NCBI GenBank assembly: GCA_937864265.1
Contig: CALMIR010000202.1
Span: 25,697-89,696, forward strand
Direction: 5' to 3'
DNA from: an uncultured Saprospirales bacterium
Lineage (GTDB): Bacteria; Bacteroidota; Bacteroidia; Chitinophagales; Saprospiraceae
Length of the DNA: 64,000 bases
Part shown: piece after piece, positions 9,722 through 16,407 of the stretch
How the letters are laid out: each line of letters opens with the position of its first letter
Position numbering within the stretch: position 1 is the first letter of the stretch
Program-made: the position numbers and the translations under genes
Notes under the pieces: generated by a model
Databases searched by the model: none
Seen by the model: only the letters and a program-made list of their open reading frames with translations
Told to the model about the DNA's origin: nothing

Positions 9722-10142
9722 ATTGGAGCAGCAGCATGTAATCAACGCACAAAAAAATGCACTCAGCCACTCAGCCCATTCATCAACCAAGGCTTGCAAG
9801 AGTTTTTTTTTCTCACCCACACGAGGGAACGCGTAATCGGGCAATTGATGCATCCATAATCAAGCCCTTCATTGAAAGTCTATACAGAAACAGCATATGA
9901 CACGTTTCATTCAGACAATAGGGCAGTTGGTAATAGGTGACTTAGCGAAAGTGGCGGGTCAGTGCTTCATGGTACATTTGTGCAAGCTCTAAACCGTTTT
10001 GCGCAAGCCACTGTTCGCTTTAAGTACATTCCTTTTGATGCCGGTCAAGTATCTTTAAATCCAAATTTTTCATACAAAAAGGAGGCATCTCCATCGGCAA
10101 TTCAGCTGATATAGTAGGATTTTTGGAAGGCATTCAAGGTAT
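9722..10142. other. intergenic gap with decayed gene fragments
   Basis: About 420 bases without an intact gene. On the minus strand at 9942-10018 there is a short clean frame, EQWLAQNGLELAQMYHEAL, ending TRHFR and stop, that looks like the C-terminus of some lost protein. A 74-codon frame at 9629-9853 begins MHQLPDYAFPRVGEKKK but runs into the bestrophin gene antisense and is not recognised. The acetyltransferase remnant at 10018-10140 is listed separately. Confidence 0.45.
10018..10140 (-). pseudogene. remnant of GNAT N-acetyltransferase C-terminus
   Basis: Read on the minus strand the sequence gives IADGDASFLYEKFGFKDT, a stop, then PASKGMYLKR. This matches the C-terminal end of GNAT acetyltransferases (FYEKxGF....P.S.GMYLK). 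Two in-frame stops interrupt it and no upstream domain is present, so it is a decayed fragment. Recognition is by motif only. Confidence 0.45.
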
Positions 10143-10781
10143 CTAAAACTCTGTAAATCCATTTAGAAAATCCTCCATATCGCCTTGATAATCATCAAAT
10201 AACCCCTCTCCTGTATAGGTCAGTAATTGAATAGATCCTTTTGAGCTAGAATAATAATACCCAAAATAAGTAAACCTCATTCCCTGAATAGTACCCGCCA
10301 TTTGCATCATCAAAACCTTAATTCCATTTACAATTCTGTATTCCTTTTTAGTGATTTTAATATCCGGTGAAACACCTCTTGCGTTTTCCAATGCAATCTC
10401 TTGTAAGGTTTCAAGGGGAATTTGTATTTTTTCTGTAATCAACATTCCATACAAATCTTCACCCTTCTTTTGAAATTCAAATTCTGCTGCTGAATTATTT
10501 GTTGATTTAGTAAAACTCCATGATCTTGGGTTGATCCAAACCCCAATATTTAGTTTTTCACTTTTTACCAGAAAAGTAGATTTATCTTCTTTCGTAAAGT
10601 TCGTTTCATTCAGGCTGATCTCAAATTCTTCTGTAATGTCAGCATTCACATATTCCCATGTACCATCTTGAAAAAGGATTACTTCATCACCTGTCTCTGT
10701 TACTGCCTTGATTTGCGCATGAATCATTTGATTTGCAATACAGCAAAGCCCAATCAAAAATAATTGTTTTGAGAATGTCAT
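10143..10781 (-). CDS. secreted protein of unknown function
   Basis: 212 residues with a clear signal peptide (FLIGLCCIANQMIHAQ). Directly after it comes GDEVILFQDGTWEYVN, a motif seen at the start of many Bacteroidota periplasmic proteins. The remainder has no motif I can name; it contains beta-rich segments (FLVKSEKLNIGVWINPRSW; IKVLMMQMAGTIQGMRFTYFGYYY, split here only for length: IKVLMMQMAGTIQ and GMRFTYFGYYY). It is transcribed alone on the minus strand after a gap of about 150 bases from the TPM cluster. No function is proposed. Confidence 0.7.
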   Translation of the reverse strand: MTFSKQLFLIGLCCIANQMIHAQIKAVTETGDEVILFQDGTWEYVNADITEEFEISLNETNFTKEDKSTFLVKSEKLNIGVWINPRSWSFTKSTNNSAAEFEFQKKGEDLYGMLITEKIQIPLETLQEIALENARGVSPDIKITKKEYRIVNGIKVLMMQMAGTIQGMRFTYFGYYYSSSKGSIQLLTYTGEGLFDDYQGDMEDFLNGFTEF

Positions 10782-10875
10782 TTTGATTTTCGTTTTTGTT
10801 ATTATATGTTAATAATCAAACAATTAATAATAATTCAACCCAGAATCAAAAACGAAGCTAAGCTTTAGCCCCGCA

Positions 10876-10925
10876 CACACCAAGGTGTGGTAAACCAGAA
10901 ACCAGAGACTTGAAACTAGGAACCC
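10876..10925. repeat. small hairpin plus dispersed intergenic repeat (copy 1)
   Basis: A short palindrome, CACACC-AA-GGTGTG, at 10876-10889 is followed by TAAACCAGAAACCAGAGACT and then TGAAACTAGGAACC. The same words (TAAACCAGAAAC, CTTGAAACT, ACTAGGAAC) occur in reverse orientation around a different hairpin at 52.91-53.03 kb. The hairpin may also end transcription from the TPM genes. Confidence 0.45.
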
Positions 10926-10934
10926 TCAACGCGC

Positions 10935-11816
10935 CTACCACCCACCGCCAGCACCGCCACCGCCTGTAAGGCCACCGCCAAAACCCCCGAAGCCGCCGCC
11001 GCCAAAGCCACCCCAGCCATCAAAACCGCCGCCGCCACTACCACCGCCACCGCGGCTGGGCCAGCTACCCGGACCGGGGAAAAATATCCAACCGCCGCCG
11101 CGCCCCCGGCGATAACGCCGATCCATATCATAACGACCTCCCCTATAGTAACCGCCGTCGTCGTCGTCGTCATCGTCGCCGCCTCCCATACGAGAAAACA
11201 GGATAATCAACACAACGATCACCAAAACGATCAGTAAAAAAGGAATGCCGCCTTCTGCATCGCGGGGCTGGGCATCTTCATTGGTGTATTCCCCCTGGCC
11301 GTAATCCATAATAGCCTGGGTGCCTTCGTCCAAGCCTTGATAAAAACGGGCGGAGCGAAAATTGGGAGAAATGATGTTGTCGATGATTCTTTTGGCGATG
11401 GCATCGGGCAGGAAGCCTTCTGATCCATAACCAGTAACGATGCGGATTTTGCGCTCTTGTTGGGCTACATAGAGCAGCACGCCATTGCTGTTGGCCTCGC
11501 TGCCGCCTATTTTCCAGGCTTCAAATATCTTCAAAGCGCATTCAAAATCGTCGTCTCCATTCAGGGTAGTTTGGGTAACGATGGCGATTTGGGTAGATGT
11601 CTCTTGGGCGTAAGCGCTGAGCTTTCGGCCCAATTGAACCACCTCCTGCCGACTGAGCATACCTGCATAATCATTGACTAGGAAATTGGTAGGAGGCGGC
11701 ACTTCGCACTGCGCCCATAGCGTACCTTGCAAGCCCAGCAGGCTAATGAGGAATGGCCATAAAAAACGGAAAGCAGCCCACCGTTTAATTATAAGAAATC
11801 TCGTCGGATAATTCAT
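10935..11816 (-). CDS. TPM-domain protein with glycine-rich C-terminus
   Basis: About 293 residues from the ATG at 11816. A signal segment (FLWPFLISLLGLQGTLWAQ) precedes a TPM domain (NFLVNDYAGMLSRQEVVQL; TQIAIVTQTTL; GVLLYVAQQERKIRIVTGYG; AIMDYGQG). A transmembrane helix follows (IPFLLIVLVIVVLIILFS), then a run of seven Asp, an Arg/Tyr/Gly stretch and a C-terminal tail of almost pure Gly. This is the YgcG/DUF477 architecture, a membrane-anchored periplasmic domain with a low-complexity cytoplasmic tail. The start overlaps the upstream TPM gene by about 32 bases, so the pair is co-translated; LemA is next upstream, a combination known in many bacteria. The molecular role is not settled. Confidence 0.85.
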   Translation of the reverse strand: MNYPTRFLIIKRWAAFRFLWPFLISLLGLQGTLWAQCEVPPPTNFLVNDYAGMLSRQEVVQLGRKLSAYAQETSTQIAIVTQTTLNGDDDFECALKIFEAWKIGGSEANSNGVLLYVAQQERKIRIVTGYGSEGFLPDAIAKRIIDNIISPNFRSARFYQGLDEGTQAIMDYGQGEYTNEDAQPRDAEGGIPFLLIVLVIVVLIILFSRMGGGDDDDDDDGGYYRGGRYDMDRRYRRGRGGGWIFFPGPGSWPSRGGGGSGGGGFDGWGGFGGGGFGGFGGGLTGGGGAGGGW

Positions 11817-12213
11817 TTTTATCGTCTTCCTCATAAGGGAAGTATTGTTTTAATTTTTCGCCAACTTTTTCAATGGCCTGGCAAATACCTTCTGTAAAAT
11901 CACCTTGCTGAAAAAACGACTGCATGAGGTCGCGTTCCTCCTGCCAAAAAGCGTCGCCCACCAATTCGTGAATCCCCTGATCGCCGATGATGGCAAATGC
12001 TTTGCGATCGGGTGCCAGGAAAATCAGCACACCGTTGCGCGCTTTGGTGCGGTGCATCCCCAGTTTTTTGAAAACGCGCCTTGCTTCCTGCAAAATTTCG
12101 CCCTTGCAATTGTCTTCCAAATGGACGCGGATCTCGCCCGATGTTTTCAGTTCTGCCTCGCGGATGGCGAATATCATGCGTTCTTCTTCTTCCCGCTGGA
12201 AAAATTTGATCAT
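11785..12213 (-). CDS. TPM-domain protein, soluble
   Basis: 142 residues without signal peptide or membrane span, containing a single TPM domain (ERMIFAIREAELKTSGEIRV; ARRVFKKLGMHRTKARNGVL; IFLAPDRKAFAIIGDQGIHE; FTEGICQAIEKVGEKL). It is the second, short TPM protein usually encoded beside a long YgcG-like partner and LemA. Its 3' end overlaps the long TPM gene. The domain is sometimes called TPM phosphatase; activity in this protein is unproven. The last residues are acidic (YEEDDKNELSDE). Confidence 0.85.
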   Translation of the reverse strand: MIKFFQREEEERMIFAIREAELKTSGEIRVHLEDNCKGEILQEARRVFKKLGMHRTKARNGVLIFLAPDRKAFAIIGDQGIHELVGDAFWQEERDLMQSFFQQGDFTEGICQAIEKVGEKLKQYFPYEEDDKNELSDEISYN

Positions 12214-12248
12214 AAGATGCGGTTGTTAACTCCTTTGCCGAAGGTTCA

Positions 12249-12300
12249 ATTTGTTGAGGAAGCCTCGAAGCAAAGCAAACACAAGACTCCCTCAACAAAT
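12249..12300. other. inverted repeat between lemA and the TPM genes
   Basis: ATTTGTTGAGG at 12249-12259 pairs perfectly with CCTCAACAAAT at 12290-12300 across a loop of about 30 bases. It lies in the gap between lemA and the downstream TPM genes on the minus strand and lacks a following T-run, so it is more likely an RNA-processing or stabilising stem than a terminator. Confidence 0.45.
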
Positions 12301-12316
12301 AACACGAGCGGCTACC

Positions 12317-12910
12317 CTATTTACTAAAATCAACGTTGGGCGCATCCTCGGCGCCTTCGGCGGCTTCAAATTGGGCTTTTTGGCTGAAGCCAAACATGCC
12401 TGCAAAAAGACTGCCTGGGAAATAGCGCACTTTTTTGTTATAGGCTGTTACAGAATCGTTGTAGCGGTTGCGCGCTACCTTGATCCGGTTTTCAGTGCCT
12501 TCCAACTGTGCTTGCAATTCCTTGAAATTCTCGTTGGCTTTCAATTGCGGATAGTTTTCAGAAATGAGCAGCAAACGCCCCAATGACTGGGACAATCCGG
12601 CCTGAGCTTCTTGAAAACTCTTCAATTGTTCGGGCGTGATATTGCTAGGATCAATGTTGACACTGGTAGCTCTGGATCGGGCACTGACCACTTCTGCTAA
12701 AGTGCTTTGCTCAAAATCAGCTACGCCTTTAACGGTATTGACCAGGTTAGGGATGAGGTCGGCGCGGCGTTGGTATTCGCTTTGTACTTTACTCCAGGCA
12801 TTTTCAACATCTTCTTCCATGCTGACGAATCCGTTGTAGCTGTTGCAGCCACTCATAAACAGAATCAAGCCCAGGGCAATAAGAATAATCGGTAAAACCA
12901 GCGATTTCAT
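12317..12910 (-). CDS. lemA: LemA family protein
   Basis: 197 residues. An N-terminal hydrophobic segment (VLPIILIALGLILFMSGC) with a lipobox-like Cys is followed by the LemA helical core: YNGFVSMEEDVENAWSKVQ, SEYQRRADLIPNLVNTVKG, VSARSRA, AQAGLSQSLGRLLLISENYP, LQAQLEGTENRIKVARNRYN and the closing FPGSLFAGMFGF. Family length is normal. LemA proteins are membrane-anchored with a coiled helical domain; their function is poorly defined. It heads the lemA-TPM-TPM cluster on the minus strand, a conserved neighbourhood. Confidence 0.95.
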   Translation of the reverse strand: MKSLVLPIILIALGLILFMSGCNSYNGFVSMEEDVENAWSKVQSEYQRRADLIPNLVNTVKGVADFEQSTLAEVVSARSRATSVNIDPSNITPEQLKSFQEAQAGLSQSLGRLLLISENYPQLKANENFKELQAQLEGTENRIKVARNRYNDSVTAYNKKVRYFPGSLFAGMFGFSQKAQFEAAEGAEDAPNVDFSK

Positions 12911-12949
12911 GTATTTTTTTGGTTTTGTTTTGAATGAGAAATAGTAAAC

Positions 12950-14065
12950 TTATGACGGTTGTGGGCCGGAAAGGTCATCACTTTCGGCCTTTTTCTTAGA
13001 TAAAAACAATTCGAGCAACTTTTCGGCTCCCTGAAAAGAGGAAATTTGACCACTCAATACCTCCTTTTCGATGAATGACAGTTTTTCCCGGACAGATGGA
13101 TGTTGAAAAAAATCCGCCCGCAACCGATCGTTGATGGTTTCGTACAACCAATACCGGGCCTGCAGTTTTCGATTGCTGTCAAAATAAGCATTTTTTTGGG
13201 TAAACGCGATAAATTCAAACAGGGTTTCCAAAATTTCGGGCAATCCCGTGCCACTAATGGCCGAGCAAGTCAGTACCTGCGGTATCCATTGGCTGTCTTT
13301 GGGAGGAAAAAGGTGCAAGGCATTTTTATAAGCGGCGCGCGCTTGTTTGGCCAATAGTACCCGATCACCATCGGCTTTGTTCACGACAATCAAGTCGGCC
13401 ATTTCTACGATGCCCCGCTTGATACCCTGTAATTCATCGCCTGCTCCGGGGAGCAAAAGCAATAGGAAAAAATCGGATAAGGCATGAACGGCCACTTCTG
13501 ATTGGCCAACTCCAACCGTTTCTATCAGGATCGTATCGTATCCTGCCGCTTCGCACAAAATGATGCTTTCCCGGGTTTTACGGGCCACCCCACCTAAAGT
13601 GTCTCCTGCGGGGGAAGGGCGGATGTAAGCGTCCTCCTGGCGAGACAATTGCTCCATGCGGGTTTTATCGCCCAAAATGCTGCCTTTGCTCAATTGGCTG
13701 GAAGGGTCAATGGCCAATACTGCCACTTTTCGACCTTGTTTGATCAGTGCTAGCCCCAAGGCTTCAATAAAGGTACTTTTTCCAACGCCCGGTGTACCGG
13801 TGATGCCGATGCGTACAGAAGCACCACTGTGGGGCAAGCAGGCTTCCACCAATTCCTGTGCTTGTTGGGTATGGTTGCGTTGGGTGCTTTCCACTAATGT
13901 AATGGCCTTGCTGAGGTAGATTTTATTGCCCGATATAAGGCCTTCTATGATCGTAGCAGTACTCAAGTCTGGCCTTATCTTGGTCTTTAAATGCGGGTTG
14001 ATAGCCGCAGGGGCTGCTACTCCTTGGCGTACATTCAAACTCCGTTCATCCTCTTTTTTAGCCAT
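12950..14065 (-). CDS. meaB: methylmalonyl-CoA mutase-associated GTPase MeaB
   Basis: 371 residues. The P-loop GITGTPGVGKST is at residues 87-98. DPSSQLSKGSILGDKTRM, IRPSPAGDTLGGVARKTRE, LIETVGVGQSEVAV and the base-specificity motif VVNKADGD follow in the order of the MeaB/ArgK GTPases. MeaB protects and reloads the B12-dependent methylmalonyl-CoA mutase. The C-terminal dimerisation part is present. The mutase itself is not in the window. The gene is the first of the minus-strand group 14.07-10.1 kb but is about 40 bases from lemA, so co-transcription is possible without being functionally meaningful. Confidence 0.95.
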   Translation of the reverse strand: MAKKEDERSLNVRQGVAAPAAINPHLKTKIRPDLSTATIIEGLISGNKIYLSKAITLVESTQRNHTQQAQELVEACLPHSGASVRIGITGTPGVGKSTFIEALGLALIKQGRKVAVLAIDPSSQLSKGSILGDKTRMEQLSRQEDAYIRPSPAGDTLGGVARKTRESIILCEAAGYDTILIETVGVGQSEVAVHALSDFFLLLLLPGAGDELQGIKRGIVEMADLIVVNKADGDRVLLAKQARAAYKNALHLFPPKDSQWIPQVLTCSAISGTGLPEILETLFEFIAFTQKNAYFDSNRKLQARYWLYETINDRLRADFFQHPSVREKLSFIEKEVLSGQISSFQGAEKLLELFLSKKKAESDDLSGPQPS

Positions 14066-14572
14066 AAATCGACCAATAACGCTTTGGTAAGAGCTGTTAA
14101 AGTTTTTACCAAAATCATATTATTTTTTTAACAATATGTAATAGACTCTGATTTTCAACGTTTTGCGCTCGTTGACAAAATTAACAAATTCTGTTCTGAT
14201 TACTGCTTTTGGGTTAAAATTTCCTAATTCGCCCTGTCGGCGATCGCACCCTATTGACCGATAAAATCTTTTTCCCCTTCTTTGCATCAATCAAATTAAG
14301 TAGTGTGCAAAAAATGACTTCCCGATTTATCAAAGTCCTTACCCTAGCGGACACACTTAAAATGAACCGTTTAGCCCGCTAGGGTAAGGACAAATCGGGA
14401 ACTTAATTTTTCTGCGTTACTAAGTGAAACAATCTACATCAATTCCCTATTAAACCCTAACTTTTGAAAACAGGCCTGTTTGGAACTTACTTAGCGCTAA
14501 ACAGGCACCTTTGAGAATCCTGTTTTTTATATATGTATTTGGCAATCTGTTAACTTTCAAAAACCCCTTACT
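14066..14572. other. intergenic gap holding hairpin element A
   Basis: About 500 bases between divergent genes. Besides hairpin element A (listed separately) it has a perfect palindrome, AAACAGGCCTGTTT, at about 14466-14479 with a partial echo (CTAAACAGGC) about 20 bases later. No coding frame is credible. Confidence 0.5.
14301..14422 (+). mobile_element. MITE/REP-like hairpin element, copy A
   Basis: About 122 bases. Left end TAGTGTGCAAAAAATGACTT and right end (reverse complement) TAGTAACGCAGAAAAATTAA are imperfect inverted repeats. Inside, TTCCCGATTT (14319-14328) pairs with AAATCGGGAA (14392-14401). After a 6-base bulge, GTCCTTACCCTAGCGG (14335-14350) pairs perfectly with CCGCTAGGGTAAGGAC (14376-14391). 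The loop holds ACACTTAAAATGAACCG. A closely similar but partly deleted copy lies at 57959-58073 in opposite orientation, and a third with the same ends and another core at 30942-31030. No open frame inside. Type is inferred from multi-copy structure. Confidence 0.65.
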
Positions 14573-14923
14573 ATGTTTCAATGGTGCGCTCTCTTTTTTC
14601 TTTTTCCTTTCGCTATCATGGGGCAAAATAGCTTACTAGTAGGCGAAACAGACATCAATCAATTAGAAGCAGTACGGATTATTGACGTGGATGTTCGTTG
14701 GCATGCCGGATTTTTCTATGCCAAAGTGGACTACGGCCAGGAAAACTGCCGCATCCCTTATAATCGCTGTAAGATCAATACACCTGATGGCGCAGTGATG
14801 GAATTCGCATCCACCGTAGCCGTGATCAACTACCTAGAAGCCCGGGGCTGGCGACTCGACTTTGTTTATCAGCGGGGCGATTGTGAAGATCAAGAAGAAC
14901 GATTTTTATTCAGGAAAAACTGA
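14573..14923 (+). CDS. small secreted protein of unknown function
   Basis: 116 residues with a short signal peptide (CALFFLFPFAIMGQ). The mature part is about 100 residues with three Cys (ENCRIPYNRCKINTP; RGDCEDQEERF), an acidic patch at the end and the phrase AVINYLEARGWRLDFVYQRG, which is seen in small Bacteroidota secreted proteins, but I cannot name a family. It stands alone about 150 bases downstream of hairpin element A. Codon use and the good signal peptide argue that it is real. Confidence 0.6.
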   Translation: MFQWCALFFLFPFAIMGQNSLLVGETDINQLEAVRIIDVDVRWHAGFFYAKVDYGQENCRIPYNRCKINTPDGAVMEFASTVAVINYLEARGWRLDFVYQRGDCEDQEERFLFRKN

Positions 14924-14982
14924 CTTTATTCTTATACCAACTACGCGCTCTCTTTGGACTTTGAATTGGCAATTTCATCAAG

Positions 14983-15065
14983 ACCACCGCTCATTTTTTA
15001 CAGCAATCATTTATTCAAGTAATTACCGGACGCTCTCTAGCTGTAAAGATGGCGGTGGTTTTTTA
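14983..15065. terminator. possible terminator between convergent genes
   Basis: ACCACCGC (14983-14990) pairs with GCGGTGGT (15052-15059), followed by a T-run to about 15065. An inner pair ACAG/CTGT shortens the loop, which is otherwise long at about 60 bases. It lies between the small secreted protein and the convergent paaG-like gene. Confidence 0.45.
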
Positions 15066-15839
15066 TTGCCCTTTGAAAACTGGCGTTCTTTTCTCCAAAA
15101 AAGCCTGTACCCCTTCCTGATAATCTGCTGTCTGTCCTGCCGCTGTTTGCAAACGATCTTCCAAGTCCAGTTGTTCTTCCAGCTTATTGGACATCGAGCT
15201 GTTTAGTGCCTGTTTGATGTAAGCTAAGGCTTTAGTCGGCATTTGCGAAAGCTGTGTGGCCAGGTTTAGTGCTTTTTCTTCCAGTTCATTTGCCGCATAA
15301 CAAGCGTATATCATACCCATTCGCTCTGCCTCCGCCGCCATTATTTTATCGCCCAGCATCATCAGGGCAGCAGCTTTTTGAAAACCAATGAGCCTAGGCA
15401 GGAAAAAAGTGCCTCCACTATCGGGTATCAGGCCTATTTTGCTAAAAGCTTGAATAAAAGAGGCCGATTCTGCCGCTACTACCACATCGCAGGCTAGGGC
15501 AATATTAGCCCCTGCTCCAGCAGCCACGCCATTTACCATAGCTACAATCGGTAGGTCTATGTGGCGTATTCGCTGGATGATGGGGTTGTAGTGCTCTGAA
15601 AGAATGGTACTCAATTCGGGCGCATTTTCCCGGACAACCTCCTGCAAGTCTTGTCCGGCGCAAAATGCTTTGCCCCCACCAGTCAGCATTATAGCCCGTA
15701 TGCTGGGGTTTTGTTGGGCCTCGTCCAGCGCGGCTTGTAGCGCCAGTGCCATTTCCCGGTTGAAGCTGTTATAGACTTGTGGGCGATTGAGCGTCAGTTT
15801 GAGTACACCGCCTATTTGTTCTTTTAGTATAGTTTCCAT
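15063..15839 (-). CDS. enoyl-CoA hydratase/isomerase, PaaG-like
   Basis: 258 residues of the crotonase fold. The oxyanion-hole motifs are TGGGKAFCAGQDLQEVV and NGVAAGAGANIALACDVVVA; FCAGQDL and the later FSKIGLIPDSGGTFFLPRL, with the GRQ-type ISOMERASE region LMMLGDKIMAAEAERMGMIY, are characteristic of PaaG, the 1,2-epoxyphenylacetyl-CoA isomerase of phenylacetate degradation. It is seven bases from paaD on the same strand, which supports that pathway. The paaABC/E oxygenase subunits are not here, so a general fatty-acid crotonase role cannot be excluded. Confidence 0.85.
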   Translation of the reverse strand: METILKEQIGGVLKLTLNRPQVYNSFNREMALALQAALDEAQQNPSIRAIMLTGGGKAFCAGQDLQEVVRENAPELSTILSEHYNPIIQRIRHIDLPIVAMVNGVAAGAGANIALACDVVVAAESASFIQAFSKIGLIPDSGGTFFLPRLIGFQKAAALMMLGDKIMAAEAERMGMIYACYAANELEEKALNLATQLSQMPTKALAYIKQALNSSMSNKLEEQLDLEDRLQTAAGQTADYQEGVQAFLEKRTPVFKGQ

Positions 15840-15845
15840 AACTGA

Positions 15846-16352
15846 TCAATGACATTTAAAATAGTCAAAAGGTTCTAAGCATTCATTGCACTTGTACATG
15901 GCTTTGCAGGCAGTTGATCCAAACTGGCTGACCATGCGGGTATCTTCTGCTCCGCAATTGGGACAAGGCACCATCACATCATCCTGAAAAAGGGCTTTTT
16001 TATCAACTGTTCCTGGAGCGGGAGGTGCTATGCCGTAAGCCCTGAGTTTATCCCTGCCTGCTTCGCTCATCCAGTCGGTAGTCCAAGCTGGGCTTAGCAC
16101 GGTAGTCACCTTGACGGCATCGAAGCCAGCCTCTTGAAGCGCGGCTTTGATATTGATTGCTATCGTATTCATGGCTGGGCAACCGGAATAGGTAGGCGTA
16201 ATGACCACTTCGAGTAGGCCATCGGGGTGCAGCACTATATCGCGTACGATCCCCAGATCCGTAACGGTCAAAACCGGAATTTCCGGGTCGCAAACACTCT
16301 CCAACAAGTCCCAGACGCTTGCGGTATCGGTTTTATTGGTCATCAATGGCAT
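15846..16352 (-). CDS. paaD: phenylacetate-CoA oxygenase assembly protein PaaD (MIP18/DUF59 family)
   Basis: 168 residues. The N-terminal DUF59/MIP18 domain has WDLLESVCDPEIPVLTVTDL, GIVRDI and TPTYSGCPAMNTI (C58). The C-terminal zinc-ribbon-like tail has cysteines C130-x2-C133, C149, C155-x2-C158 and C167 (CPNCGAEDT; CNECLEPFDYFKC). This combination defines PaaD (also called PaaJ), thought to mature the iron centre of the phenylacetyl-CoA epoxidase. It is co-directional and nearly abutting the paaG-like gene. The epoxidase subunits it would serve are not in the window. Confidence 0.9.
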   Translation of the reverse strand: MPLMTNKTDTASVWDLLESVCDPEIPVLTVTDLGIVRDIVLHPDGLLEVVITPTYSGCPAMNTIAINIKAALQEAGFDAVKVTTVLSPAWTTDWMSEAGRDKLRAYGIAPPAPGTVDKKALFQDDVMVPCPNCGAEDTRMVSQFGSTACKAMYKCNECLEPFDYFKCH

Positions 16353-16407
16353 GGTTGGGCTATTTAATAGTAAACATTCAACATCAGGTCAAGTGGAAAG
16401 TTTACCT

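Noticed and set aside
10916..11173. Val/Ala/Gly-rich 85-codon minus-strand frame over the TPM glycine tail
   Set aside because: It is the shifted frame of the GGx-repeat DNA; repetition gives an open frame without coding meaning.
12251..12586. 111-codon plus-strand frame over lemA
   Set aside because: Antisense shadow of lemA, whose frame has full family motifs.
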